DNA of 64,000 nucleotides. Origin: Propionibacteriaceae bacterium AM104-82. GTDB taxonomy: Bacteria; Actinomycetota; Actinomycetes; Propionibacteriales; Propionibacteriaceae. Made by a program: the position numbers and the translations under genes. This document shows, piece by piece, positions 43,698 through 52,748 of this stretch (the stretch's first letter is position 1; each line of letters begins with the position of its first letter). The stretch is taken from positions 62,001 to 126,000 of the forward strand of contig JAQDQK010000006.1 of NCBI GenBank assembly GCA_027658995.1, in the 5' to 3' direction. The notes beneath the pieces were generated by a model. The model ran no database searches and had not been told where the DNA came from. It worked only from the letters and a program-made list of their open reading frames with translations.

Positions 43698-44812
43698 GCG
43701 GCGACGAGCGGGCCCGCCGGTGGCGACTGGTGCTCGGCCGCTACGCCGATGAGCCGCTCGGCTCCGGGCTGTCCGCCGGCGACGCCGACCTCGACACCGC
43801 GCTCGGCTTCGTCTACGACCGCGAGTACTCGCAGCGCGGCCTCCTCGGGTCCGGCGGCGGCGGGCGGCAGTCGCGGGGCGTGGCCGCGCTCAGTTGGTTG
43901 GAGAAGTCCAAGGCCCTTTTCCCCGCCTCCACCCTCGAGCGGCTCCAGGCCACCGCCATCACCGAGTACGGCGTCAGCGAACTGCTGCGCGACAGCGACG
44001 TCGCCGAGCGCCTTGAGCCGACCCCCGAACTGGGCGCCGCGCTGCTCGGCGCCCGCGGAAAGCTCGACCGCTCCACCGAGGAGGGGCTCCGGCTGGTCAT
44101 CTCCAAGGTGGTGGCGCAGATCGTCGAACGCCTCCGCACCTCGTTCCGGGCCAGCCTCAGCGGCCAGCGCAACCGGTTCCGACGCTCACACCAGAAGGTC
44201 AGGCAGAACTTCGACTGGCGCCGCACCATCGCCGCGAACCTGCGCAACGTCGACCCGGAGACGGGCCGGATGCTCGTCAGCGACCTGCGGTTCAACTCCA
44301 GGCAGAAGCGCAGGCTGCCCTGGCACGTGATCCTGTGCGTCGACCAGTCCGGCTCGATGGCGTCATCGGTGCTCTACAGCGCCGTGTGCGCCAGCATCCT
44401 CGCCTCGCTGCCTGGTATCGAGGTGACCCTGCTGCTGTTCGACACCCGGGTCGTCGACCTGACCCATCTCGCGGCCGACCCGGTCGCGGTGCTGATGACG
44501 GCCCAACTGGGCGGCGGCACCGACATCGCTGGCGTGCTGGGCGTCGCGGCGGGCAAGGTCGGCACGCCGAAGCGCACCGTCATCACGCTGGTCAGCGACT
44601 TCGAGGAGGGCGGCTCGGTGTCGCAACTGCTGCGCCAGGTCACCGCGCTGCGCGAACAGGGCGTCACGCTGCTCGGGCTCGCAGCCCTCGACGAGGAGGC
44701 GACGCCCCGCTACGACCGCCGAGTCGGGGCGATGCTGGCCGACCGGGGCATGCACATCGCGGCCCTCACCCCGGACCGGTTCGCCGAGTGGCTCGCGGAG
44801 GTCATGTCGTGA
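43682..44812 (+). CDS. VWA-domain protein (YehP-like)
   Basis: A 376-residue protein with a helical N-terminal half and a C-terminal von Willebrand A domain. The MIDAS metal site is complete: DQSGS (221-225), Thr280 in LGGGTD and Asp305 in LVSDFEEGG. It is the expected partner of the MoxR ATPase. The ATG at 43682 overlaps the preceding gene by 16 bases. A GTG at 43694 (GTGA overlap) is an alternative start. The neighbouring gene starts by another GTGA overlap. Confidence 0.87.
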   Translation: MDRLVSGDERARRWRLVLGRYADEPLGSGLSAGDADLDTALGFVYDREYSQRGLLGSGGGGRQSRGVAALSWLEKSKALFPASTLERLQATAITEYGVSELLRDSDVAERLEPTPELGAALLGARGKLDRSTEEGLRLVISKVVAQIVERLRTSFRASLSGQRNRFRRSHQKVRQNFDWRRTIAANLRNVDPETGRMLVSDLRFNSRQKRRLPWHVILCVDQSGSMASSVLYSAVCASILASLPGIEVTLLLFDTRVVDLTHLAADPVAVLMTAQLGGGTDIAGVLGVAAGKVGTPKRTVITLVSDFEEGGSVSQLLRQVTALREQGVTLLGLAALDEEATPRYDRRVGAMLADRGMHIAALTPDRFAEWLAEVMS

Positions 44813-46740
44813 CGGCGTGGCTGGCGGGCTGGCAGGCATGGGACGACGCCGCGCTGGAGGCGCTTGCGAACAAGGGGCTGGTGCGACGCGCCGCAAAGGC
44901 GATCCCGGACGCGGTGCTCGGCGACCTCACGGACGACTCTGCGGTGGTGAGCACAGCGGGCATGGACGTCGTGATCGGGCCGCGCGGCCCGTCCGAGGCA
45001 CGCTGCCCGTGCCCGGCGCCGGGCGTGTGCGTGCACGTCCTGACCGCCGCGATGGTGGCCCGCGCCCAGGCGCCCGAGGGCACCGGATCCGGCCCGTCTC
45101 CGTTGGAGGACCTGCTCGCCACCACCGTCGAACAGTGGTGCCGGGAGGCGGGGGCTGCCACGGTGCGCGCCGCGCTGCCGTCGGCGCTGACCGATGCCGA
45201 GACGAAGCTCTCCGAGGTCGACGGCAGGCTGCAGATCCAGTGGCCGGGCGCGCCTGTGGTCAGCTACGTCCCGGGGCAAATGCTCGCCGGGATGTCGTCG
45301 ACGGCGCCGCGCCCGCAGTGGCCCGCGCTGCACCTGGAGGCCGCCAGCCGGGCCGTCCGCGCGGCGGGCGGGGCGTGGGAGTGGCCCCGGAAGTACCTCG
45401 ACGAACGGGAGGCCGAACGACGGGCCGCCGAGCCGGTCGACCTGCTCGCGGAGGTGCGCGCCGAACTGGGCGCTGCGCTCGTCGACGGCCTGGCCGACGT
45501 CGGACCCGCGTCGCTGCGCTCGCTCGCCGAGGTCGGCACCAGGCTGCGCGCCTCACGACTGCCCCGCCTCGCGGGCCAGGTCGGTGTCATCGGCGGCCAA
45601 CTTGAGGCGCTCGCGGCGCGCTCCGACGCCACCGACGAGGCGACCGTGCTCACCTCGATCGCACGGGCCTGGGCGATCACCGAGGCGATGCCGCACGGGT
45701 GGCCGGCCGACCTGACGGGACGCCGCGAGGAGTCCGAAACGCAGGCCCTCGACCTGCTGGCACTCGGCGCGACCTGGTGGCAGTCCGACTCGGGAGCCAG
45801 GGGGGCAACCGTCCACCTGTGGGACCGCGGCAACGCGCGGGCGCTGACGCTCACCGACGGACGTGGCGCCAACCTCGACCCCACCTTCACGCGCTCCCTT
45901 GGCGCCGTCCGCCCGTGGGAGAGCACGCTCGCCGCCCTGCTCGGCAGCGTGTTCCGGCTCGAGCAGGCCCGCTTCCGGCCCGACGGCACCCTCGCCCCCA
46001 CAGGCGGCCGACCCTCCGGGATGCGCGCCGCCACCCACGCGGACCTCGACGCCGTGGCCGCCGCGCCGCCGGTCGACCGGGTGCCAGACCCCTTCGGGGA
46101 GCCGCGGGGCGCGGCGCGGGTGCTGCGGGTCCAGCGCTTCGGCAGCGCCAGCGTCGACGAGATCGGGCAGAGCCTCGTGGTGCCCGTCGAGTCCCCCGAC
46201 GGCGCCGTCACCGTGCTGCGCGCCCCCGCGACCCCGACCAGCCGCGGGCGCGTCGAGCGACTGCGGGACCTGCTTGGCCACGGCCGCGGCATCGAGTACC
46301 TCGTGGCCGTCCCCGTTGTGCATCAGGGACGGCTGTGCCTCGACCCCGTGACGGTCTACCTGAGCACCCCCAAGGGGAGCGTCAAGGGATTCAACCTCGA
46401 CTTCGACAGCGCAGTGCAGCCGACCAAACAGAACAACTGGCTGCGGAGGCAACTGGCGCTGCTCACCGACCGGAAGGTCGCCACGCGCGCCCCGTCGGGC
46501 GTCGAGGCGCTCACGCGGGACGTGACCGACCTGGCCACCGACCTCGCCACCCGCGGGCTGCGGACCACCCCCGCGTCCGCAGACAGGCTGCTGCGACTGG
46601 CCGCCGCCGCGGACGATCTTGCGCTGGCAACCCTTGCCGCTCAACTGCGGGCGCTGGCGGCCGACCCCACCCCCGATCGGCTGGTCCGGATCGTCACGCT
46701 CACCGGTATGGTCCGCGAACTGTCCTGGGCGCGCGACTGA
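44809..46740 (+). CDS. SWIM zinc-finger protein (YehQ-like)
   Basis: A 643-residue protein with a SWIM zinc finger, CxC-x5-CxH, at Cys66, Cys68, Cys74 and His76 (ARCPCPAPGVCVHVL). SWIM fingers bind DNA or proteins. The remainder is Ala/Leu-rich and helical with a mixed alpha/beta region (about 490-570) and no enzyme motif I can name. The GTG start overlaps the VWA stop (GTGA) and has GGAGGT 6 bases upstream. It is the last gene of the cassette. A separate promoter for guaB1 follows 15 bases later. Confidence 0.85.
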   Translation: MTAWLAGWQAWDDAALEALANKGLVRRAAKAIPDAVLGDLTDDSAVVSTAGMDVVIGPRGPSEARCPCPAPGVCVHVLTAAMVARAQAPEGTGSGPSPLEDLLATTVEQWCREAGAATVRAALPSALTDAETKLSEVDGRLQIQWPGAPVVSYVPGQMLAGMSSTAPRPQWPALHLEAASRAVRAAGGAWEWPRKYLDEREAERRAAEPVDLLAEVRAELGAALVDGLADVGPASLRSLAEVGTRLRASRLPRLAGQVGVIGGQLEALAARSDATDEATVLTSIARAWAITEAMPHGWPADLTGRREESETQALDLLALGATWWQSDSGARGATVHLWDRGNARALTLTDGRGANLDPTFTRSLGAVRPWESTLAALLGSVFRLEQARFRPDGTLAPTGGRPSGMRAATHADLDAVAAAPPVDRVPDPFGEPRGAARVLRVQRFGSASVDEIGQSLVVPVESPDGAVTVLRAPATPTSRGRVERLRDLLGHGRGIEYLVAVPVVHQGRLCLDPVTVYLSTPKGSVKGFNLDFDSAVQPTKQNNWLRRQLALLTDRKVATRAPSGVEALTRDVTDLATDLATRGLRTTPASADRLLRLAAAADDLALATLAAQLRALAADPTPDRLVRIVTLTGMVRELSWARD

Positions 46741-46742
46741 CG

Positions 46743-46748
46743 TATCCT
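46743..46748 (+). promoter_or_regulatory. -10 element for the guaB1-type gene, leaderless layout
   Basis: TATCCT ends 6 nt before the GTG at 46755, and there is no Shine-Dalgarno sequence. Confidence 0.45.
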
Positions 46749-46754
46749 TGGGCC

Positions 46755-48215
46755 GTGCATTTTCTGGATCAGCGCCCCACCTATGACCTGACCTATAACG
46801 ACGTGTTCATGGTCCCGAGCCGTTCGAGCGTCATCTCCCGCCTCGACGTCGACCTGACCTCCACGGACGGTCTCGCCACCCCCACCCCGCTGGTGGCCGC
46901 CAACATGACCGCCGTCTCCGGCCGCCGGATGGCCGAGACCATGGCCCGCCGCGGAGGACTCGCGATCTTCCCGCAGGACATTCCCTCGGACGTGGTCGCC
47001 GCCTCGATCGCGAAGGTGAAGGCCGCAAGCCCCGTCTTCGACACCGCGGTGACCGTCTCGCTGAACACCACGGTCGGCGAGACCCTCTCGCTGATCGCCA
47101 AGCGCGCGCACGGCGTCGCCGTCGTGATCGACGCGGACCGCCGCGTGCTCGGCCTCGTCTCCCCGCAGGACGCCTCCGGCGCCGACCGCTTCGCGCAGGC
47201 AAAGGACGTGATGACAAGCGACGTGACCATCGTCGACGCCGCGACCTCCCCGTCCGACGTGTTCGCGCTGCTGTCCGAACACCACCAGAAGATCGCGGTC
47301 GCGGTCGACGGCGACGGCCGCCTTGTCGGCGTGATGACGCCCAAGGGCGCGCTGCGCAGCGCCATCTACTCCCCCGCTCTCGACCACGAGGGCCGGCTGC
47401 GCGCAGGCGTGGCCGTCGGCATCAACGGCGACATCCCCGCCAAGGTGCGCGCCGCGCTCGAGGGCGGCGCCGACGTCCTCGTGATGGACACCGCGCACGG
47501 CCACCAGGAGAAGATGGTCTCCGCGTTGAGCCAGGCACGTGAGGTGCGCGACGAGTTCGCGACCGAGACGGGCCGCACCGTGCTGATCGTGGCTGGCAAC
47601 GTCGTGACCAAGGGCGGCTGCATCGACCTGATCGACGCGGGCGCCGACATCCTCAAGGTGGGCGTCGGCCCGGGCGCCATGTGCACCACCCGGATGCAGA
47701 CCGGCGTCGGCCGCCCGCAGTTCTCCGCGGTTCTCGAATGCGCCGAGGAGGCGCGCGGACGCGGCAAGTCGATCTGGGCCGACGGTGGCGTGCGGCACCC
47801 CCGCGACGTCGCCCTCGCGCTCGCCGCCGGCGCGGGCTCCGTGATGATCGGGTCCTGGTTCGCGGGCACGCACGAGTCGACCGGAGACCAGTTGGTCGAC
47901 CACCAGGGCCGCGCCTACAAGGAGTCCTTCGGCATGGCCTCGGCCCGCGCCGTGCGGCAGCGCACCCGCGAGCAGTCCGCCTTCGAGCGGGCCCGTGCCG
48001 CCATGTTCGAGGAGGGCATCTCCAGCTCGCGGATGTACCTCGACCCGCGCCGCCCCGGCGTCGAGGACCTGCTCGACTGGATCACCTCCGGCGTGCGGTC
48101 GTCGTGCACCTACGCGGGCGCCCGCAGCCTGCCCGAGTTCGCCGACCGCGCCGTCGTCGGCATCCAGTCCGGCTCCGGCTACGAAGAGGGTCGCCCGCTC
48201 GACCAGAGCTGGTAG
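46755..48215 (+). CDS. guaB1: GuaB1-family IMPDH-like protein, probable GMP reductase
   Basis: A 486-residue TIM-barrel enzyme with two CBS domains inserted at about residues 95-210. The active-site loop is KVGVGPGAMCTTRMQTGVGRP (as GPGAMCTTR), with the catalytic cysteine. The MDTAHGH and GNVVTKGG blocks match the GuaB1 group rather than true IMP dehydrogenase, whose loop reads GPGSICTTR. Mycobacterial GuaB1 has been shown to be a GMP reductase, and I infer the same here. It stands alone between the SWIM gene and a sensor kinase. Confidence 0.9.
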   Translation: MHFLDQRPTYDLTYNDVFMVPSRSSVISRLDVDLTSTDGLATPTPLVAANMTAVSGRRMAETMARRGGLAIFPQDIPSDVVAASIAKVKAASPVFDTAVTVSLNTTVGETLSLIAKRAHGVAVVIDADRRVLGLVSPQDASGADRFAQAKDVMTSDVTIVDAATSPSDVFALLSEHHQKIAVAVDGDGRLVGVMTPKGALRSAIYSPALDHEGRLRAGVAVGINGDIPAKVRAALEGGADVLVMDTAHGHQEKMVSALSQAREVRDEFATETGRTVLIVAGNVVTKGGCIDLIDAGADILKVGVGPGAMCTTRMQTGVGRPQFSAVLECAEEARGRGKSIWADGGVRHPRDVALALAAGAGSVMIGSWFAGTHESTGDQLVDHQGRAYKESFGMASARAVRQRTREQSAFERARAAMFEEGISSSRMYLDPRRPGVEDLLDWITSGVRSSCTYAGARSLPEFADRAVVGIQSGSGYEEGRPLDQSW

Positions 48216-48225
48216 CCCGCAGGGC

Positions 48226-48231
48226 TAGAGT
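48226..48231 (+). promoter_or_regulatory. -10 element for the sensor kinase gene, leaderless layout
   Basis: TAGAGT ends 7 nt before the ATG at 48239, with no Shine-Dalgarno sequence. Confidence 0.4.
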
Positions 48232-48238
48232 GTCGCGC

Positions 48239-49504
48239 ATGGGTGCCTGGGCGTGGCTCCGACGAGTGTTCGGGCTGGACGACGCGTACGTGCGGCCCGC
48301 GCCCGCGCAGCCCTGGCGGACCGACTGGATCATCGCTGCGCTGCTCTCCGTGATCACCGCCTGCCTGGTGCTGATGTACCAAGGGCAGGGCGAGACCAAC
48401 GGCATCGCCGAGCCCCCGCTGTGGCCGAGCATGGCCGCCATCGTCACCGCGGGCGTGCTGCTGACGCTGCGGCGGCGGTTCCCGGTCACCGTGCTCGTCC
48501 TCCTGTCCGGCGTCCACTTCGTCGCGTTCGGCTCATGGCTGCCCTTCGTGGCGTCCACCGCGAGCATGCAGGTCGTCTACTTCTTCGGCATCTACTCCGC
48601 CATCGCGTGGGCGCGGCGCCGCGAGGCGCTGCTCGGGGCCCTTGCGCTGGTGCTCGCCGCGATGGTGGTGTGGCTCGTCTGGTCGAACATCTACCTGGTG
48701 GCGACCTCCCCGCCCGGGGAGCAGCCCCCGTTCCTGTACTGGGTCGCCACCGTGCTGATCAACTGCGCCTACTTCGGCGGCGCCATCTACCTCGGCAGGC
48801 AGGCCTGGCTCCAGGCCAGGACCACCGACGAACTGGCGGCCAGCCGCGAGCAGGTCAGCAGGCAGGGCGACCAACTGGCCGACCAGGCGGTGGTCGCCGA
48901 GCGGCTCCGGATCGCCCGCGACCTGCACGACTCCGTGGCCCACCACATCTCCCTGATCGGGGTGCAGACCGCCGCCGCGCGACGGGCCATGGCCACCAAA
49001 CCGGAGGTCGCCGCCGAGGCGATGCTCGAGGTGGAGTCGATGTCCCGCGAGGCCGTGACCGAACTGCGCAGCATGCTTGGCTCGCTGCGCGACGTCGCCG
49101 ACACCACCGGACCCAAGACCATCGAGGCCCTCTCCGCGCTTGCCGACGAGGCGAGCACCGATGGGCTGCGCGTCAGCTACCAGTTGGTCGGCGACCCCGC
49201 CGCCGCCGAGCAACTCTCCCCCATGCAGGCGTCCAACCTGCTGCGGATCGCCCAGGAGTCGCTCACCAACATCCGGCGCCACTCCACCGCCACCGAGGCC
49301 CGCGTCGTCGTGCGCCTGACAGACCGCCTCGAACTGGAGGTGACCGACAACGGTCACGCGGTCCCCAACTCCGGCGGCAGCGGGCTCGGCCAGGTCGGCA
49401 TCCGCGAGCGGGTCGCCGCGCTCGGCGGCACCGTCGAGATCGGCCCCCGCGCCACCGTCGGCTACCGCGTCCTCGTCCAGATCCCCCGGAAGGTCACCCC
49501 ATGA
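48239..49504 (+). CDS. NarL-group sensor histidine kinase
   Basis: A 421-residue kinase. Five or so hydrophobic segments lie between about residues 30 and 185, with short loops and no outer sensor domain. A coiled linker leads to a HisKA_3 domain with His230 (RIARDLHDSVAHHISLIGVQ as consecutive motifs), then the HATPase domain with ESLTNIRRHS and a glycine-rich GGSGLGQVGIRERV. It overlaps the response regulator by 4 bases and precedes an ABC transporter, a layout typical of envelope-stress or peptide-antibiotic response modules. Confidence 0.92.
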   Translation: MGAWAWLRRVFGLDDAYVRPAPAQPWRTDWIIAALLSVITACLVLMYQGQGETNGIAEPPLWPSMAAIVTAGVLLTLRRRFPVTVLVLLSGVHFVAFGSWLPFVASTASMQVVYFFGIYSAIAWARRREALLGALALVLAAMVVWLVWSNIYLVATSPPGEQPPFLYWVATVLINCAYFGGAIYLGRQAWLQARTTDELAASREQVSRQGDQLADQAVVAERLRIARDLHDSVAHHISLIGVQTAAARRAMATKPEVAAEAMLEVESMSREAVTELRSMLGSLRDVADTTGPKTIEALSALADEASTDGLRVSYQLVGDPAAAEQLSPMQASNLLRIAQESLTNIRRHSTATEARVVVRLTDRLELEVTDNGHAVPNSGGSGLGQVGIRERVAALGGTVEIGPRATVGYRVLVQIPRKVTP

Positions 49505-50142
49505 TCCGAGTAGCGCTCGTCGACGACCAGGCGCTCGTGCGCAGGGCATTCTCCCTGATGCTCGGCATCGAGGAGGACATCGACCTGGTCGGCGAGGCAG
49601 GCGACGGCCAGGAGGCGATCACGCTCGCCGCCGAGTCCCGCCCCGACATCATGCTGATGGACATCGAGATGCCCCGCCTCAGCGGCCTCGACGCGACCCG
49701 CCGGATCCGGGAGGCGGGCCACACCCAGGTGATCATCCTGACCACCTTCGACCGCGACGACTACCTCTTCGAGGCGCTCGAGGCGGGCGCGGCGGGCTTC
49801 CTGCTCAAGAACACGGAGCCGGAGCGCCTCCTCGAGGCGATCCGCACGGTCGCCGACGGCGGCGCCCTTCTCGCCCCCGAGGTGACCCGCCGCGTCATCG
49901 CGCAGGCCGTCCAGGGACACCGTCCGAGCGAGCCTGCGCCGCAGGTTGCGCGGCTCACCGACCGCGAGTTGGAGGTGCTGCGTGAACTCGCGGCCGGCTT
50001 CAGCAACGCGGAGATCGCAGAGCGGCTGTTCGTCAGCGAGGCGACCGTGAAGACGCATGTCTCCAGCACGCTCGGGAAGCTCGGCGTCCGCGACCGCGTC
50101 CAGGCCGTGATCTTCGCCTACGAGAACGGCGTGGTCGGCTGA
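49501..50142 (+). CDS. NarL/FixJ-family response regulator
   Basis: A 213-residue regulator. The receiver domain has VDDQ, phosphoacceptor Asp54 (IMLMDIEMP) and the conserved lysine in FLLKNTEPE. The C-terminal LuxR helix-turn-helix reads LTDRELEVLRELAAGFSNAE. It is coupled to the kinase by an ATGA overlap and probably regulates the ABC transporter that starts 87 bases downstream. Confidence 0.94.
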   Translation: MIRVALVDDQALVRRAFSLMLGIEEDIDLVGEAGDGQEAITLAAESRPDIMLMDIEMPRLSGLDATRRIREAGHTQVIILTTFDRDDYLFEALEAGAAGFLLKNTEPERLLEAIRTVADGGALLAPEVTRRVIAQAVQGHRPSEPAPQVARLTDRELEVLRELAAGFSNAEIAERLFVSEATVKTHVSSTLGKLGVRDRVQAVIFAYENGVVG

Positions 50143-50229
50143 GGCCTCCATCGAACGGATGAGTCCGACGGGGCGGAACCACCCGAGCGACCGATGCGTC
50201 GCGACCGGGCGCCCGGGCATCCTGGATTC

Positions 50230-51111
50230 ATGCTCGAAATCGACTCCGTCACCCGAAGATTCGGCGACCTGACCGCACTCGACAATGTCTCGTTCTCCGT
50301 CCCCGAAGGGGCCTTCACGGGCTTCGTCGGCGGCAACGGCGCAGGCAAGACCACCACGATGCGCATCGTGATGGGGGTGCTCGCCCCCACCTCCGGGGAG
50401 GTCCGCTGGAACGGCTCCCCCATCACCCGCGCCGATCGCGCCGAGTTCGGCTACATGCCAGAGGAACGCGGCCTGTACCCGAAGCAGCCGATCCTGCCCC
50501 AGCTCGCCTACCTCGGCGAACTGCACGGCATGGACGCCAGGTCGGCCAGGGACGCCGCCCGCGAACTGCTGACCCGTTTCAACCTGGGCGAGCGCACCAA
50601 GGACAAGCTGGAGAAGCTGTCGCTCGGCAACCAGCAGCGCGTCCAGATCGCGGGCGCCGTGATCGCCGACCCGAAGGCCCTGATCCTCGACGAGCCGTTC
50701 AGCGGCCTCGACCCCGAGGCCGTCGACGAGATGTTCGCTGTGCTCACCGAGTTCACCAAGCGCGGCGTGCCCGTGCTGTTCTCCTCGCACCAGTTGGACC
50801 TCGTCGAACGGCTTTGCGACAAGATCGTGATCCTGCGCAAGGGACAGGTCGTCGCCGCGGGCACCGTCGCCGAGCTGCGCACCGCAGGCGAGACGCAGCA
50901 CCGGATCCAGGCGGGCGCCGACCTCGGCTGGCTGCGCGGCACGCCAGGGGTCACCGTCATCGACCTCGACGGCCCGGAGGCCGTCGTCACGTTCGCCGAC
51001 GAGCAGTCCGCCCAGGCGAGCCTCGCCGAGGCGATGCGCCGCGGCCCCGTCCACTCCTTCGGGCCCATCGTCCGACCCTTGAGCGACTACTACCGGGAGG
51101 TAACCCGATGA
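50230..51111 (+). CDS. ABC transporter ATP-binding protein (NatA-like, DUF4162 tail)
   Basis: A 293-residue ATPase. Walker A is GGNGAGKTT (about 34-42), the signature SLGNQQR departs from LSGGQ but is common in this subfamily, and Walker B is ALILDEPFSGLD. Residues about 215-290 form the DUF4162 C-terminal domain, ending in SDYYREVTR. It overlaps the permease gene by 4 bases. The pair is of the ABC-2/NatAB exporter type. The transported substrate is unknown. Confidence 0.92.
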   Translation: MLEIDSVTRRFGDLTALDNVSFSVPEGAFTGFVGGNGAGKTTTMRIVMGVLAPTSGEVRWNGSPITRADRAEFGYMPEERGLYPKQPILPQLAYLGELHGMDARSARDAARELLTRFNLGERTKDKLEKLSLGNQQRVQIAGAVIADPKALILDEPFSGLDPEAVDEMFAVLTEFTKRGVPVLFSSHQLDLVERLCDKIVILRKGQVVAAGTVAELRTAGETQHRIQAGADLGWLRGTPGVTVIDLDGPEAVVTFADEQSAQASLAEAMRRGPVHSFGPIVRPLSDYYREVTR

Positions 51112-52277
51112 GCACCGAAGCCAGCACCCGACGCGCCCCGCGCAACCCCTGGGTCATCGTCGCCAAGCGCGAGATCCTGGCCCAACTGCAGAGCAAGGCC
51201 TTCTGGGTCGGCACCCTGTCGACGCTCGCGCTTGTCGCGGTCGCGTTCATCGTCAGCTCCTTCCTCGGAGGCGGCGCGAGCACCACAAAGGTCGCCGTCG
51301 CCGACGACCGGGCCGCGGCCGTCCTGAGCGAGGCCAACTCCGCCGGCGGCACCCTCGAGGCCGTCACTGTCCAGGCGGACCAGTTGGATGACGCCGTCAG
51401 GGACGGCGACGCCTCCGCCGCGCTGTCCTTCGACGACGAGACCGGCTGGACGCTGACCGTCAAGAACATGATGGACACCCCCGACCTGAACAATGCGGTG
51501 CGCGACTACCAGATCGGTCAGAACGCGGCGGCCGCAGGGGTCGACGCGAAGCAGATCATGGCCAACACCACGGTCAACCTGGTTCCGCTCGACAACAGCG
51601 AGACCGGAGCAATGGCGATCACCCTCGCCACGTTCGCGTTCTCCATCCTGTTCATGCTTGCGGCCGTCACCTACGGCATGCAGATCGCGCAGTCGGTCGT
51701 CACCGAGAAGGAGTCCCGGATCGTCGAGATCCTGGCGGCCGCCGTCCCGATCCGCTCGCTGCTGGTCGGCAAGGTGGTCGGCAACACGCTGATGGCGCTC
51801 AGCCAGGTGCTGCTGCTGGTGGGGACGGCGTTGATCGGGCTCACGTTCACCCCGTTCAAGGAGATGATCGCCCTGATCGCCCCCGTGGCGGGCTGGTTCA
51901 TCCTGTTCTTCCTGGTCGGCTTCGCCTCGCTCGCCTGCCTGTGGGCCGCCGCCGGCGCCATGGCCACCCGCGTCCAGGACCTGAGCCAGACCACCACTCC
52001 CCTGACGATGATCGTGATGTTCGTCTACATGGCTGGCATCCTCGCAAAGGGTACCCTCGCCCAGGTGCTGTCCTATGTGCCCATCGCCTCGACGGTGATG
52101 ATGCCGGGCAGGCTGCTCAGCGGCGACGCCACCTGGGTCGACGCGCTGATCGCGCTCGTCATCGCGCTGGTGTTCATGGCCGTGATGATCTGGGTCGGGG
52201 TCCGCATCTACCGCAGGGGCCTGCTGCAGACCGGGTCGGTGCTGTCCTACAAGCAGATCTTCAGCAAGGCGAGCTGA
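51108..52277 (+). CDS. ABC-2 type permease (NatB-like)
   Basis: A 389-residue membrane protein. One helix lies at about 33-52, a large extracellular domain follows (about 55-160), and then five helices from about 165 on. VTEKESRIVEILAAAVPIRSLLVGK is the conserved ABC-2 segment that contacts the ATPase. GGGAGGTAACCCG gives a good ribosome-binding site. Partner of the ATPase just upstream. Probable exporter responding to membrane stress, by context with the two-component pair. Confidence 0.92.
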   Translation: MSTEASTRRAPRNPWVIVAKREILAQLQSKAFWVGTLSTLALVAVAFIVSSFLGGGASTTKVAVADDRAAAVLSEANSAGGTLEAVTVQADQLDDAVRDGDASAALSFDDETGWTLTVKNMMDTPDLNNAVRDYQIGQNAAAAGVDAKQIMANTTVNLVPLDNSETGAMAITLATFAFSILFMLAAVTYGMQIAQSVVTEKESRIVEILAAAVPIRSLLVGKVVGNTLMALSQVLLLVGTALIGLTFTPFKEMIALIAPVAGWFILFFLVGFASLACLWAAAGAMATRVQDLSQTTTPLTMIVMFVYMAGILAKGTLAQVLSYVPIASTVMMPGRLLSGDATWVDALIALVIALVFMAVMIWVGVRIYRRGLLQTGSVLSYKQIFSKAS

Positions 52278-52293
52278 CCTGCCACGCACGAGA

Positions 52294-52324
52294 AGAGGCC
52301 CACCCCGCAATGGGGTGGGCCTCT
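52294..52324. terminator. terminator between convergent ABC permease and ctaF
   Basis: A perfect 13-bp stem (AGAGGCCCACCCC with GGGGTGGGCCTCT) and 5-base loop are followed on the plus strand by TTCCTT. It can serve both convergent genes. Confidence 0.8.
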
Positions 52325-52349
52325 TTCCTTGCTTGCGAGCCTGGTCGGC

Positions 52350-52748
52350 TCAGTGCTTGTAGTCGCCGCGGTAGAACTCCAGCACCCAGCCGGACAGCGC
52401 CCAGATGCCGATGCCGACGCCCACCAGCGTGATCCACGCCTGGTGCATCGCCGGGCCGAGCGCGAGGATCGCGACGACGAGGGCGCACCAGAAGGGCCAC
52501 ATGGACTTCGGCGCGAAGAAGCCGACGTTGCCGGCCGCCTCGTACACCTCAGCGTCGGGGCGATCCTCAGGGCGAGGATCGAAGCTGCGCGCCGTCAACG
52601 TCAGGTAGCCCGCGATCATGCCACCCAGCAGCCCAGTGAAGCCGAGCACGAAGGTGCCCGCGATCTCCTGGGACATGAAGTAGTAGACGGGGGTGACTAC
52701 CAGGAAGAAGAGGAAAATGAACCAAAAGACCCACTTCTCGGCCTTCAC
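52350..52748 (-). CDS. ctaF: cytochrome c oxidase subunit 4, actinobacterial type
   Basis: A 132-residue membrane protein with four hydrophobic segments (about 7-24, 30-50, 84-101 and 106-124). It begins [20 protein letters not shown], the usual start of the actinobacterial CtaF family, which is a small subunit of the aa3 oxidase needed for its stability. It overlaps the ctaD stop by 4 bases and ends the ctaC-ctaD-ctaF operon. Confidence 0.95.
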   Translation of the reverse strand: MKAEKWVFWFIFLFFLVVTPVYYFMSQEIAGTFVLGFTGLLGGMIAGYLTLTARSFDPRPEDRPDAEVYEAAGNVGFFAPKSMWPFWCALVVAILALGPAMHQAWITLVGVGIGIWALSGWVLEFYRGDYKH

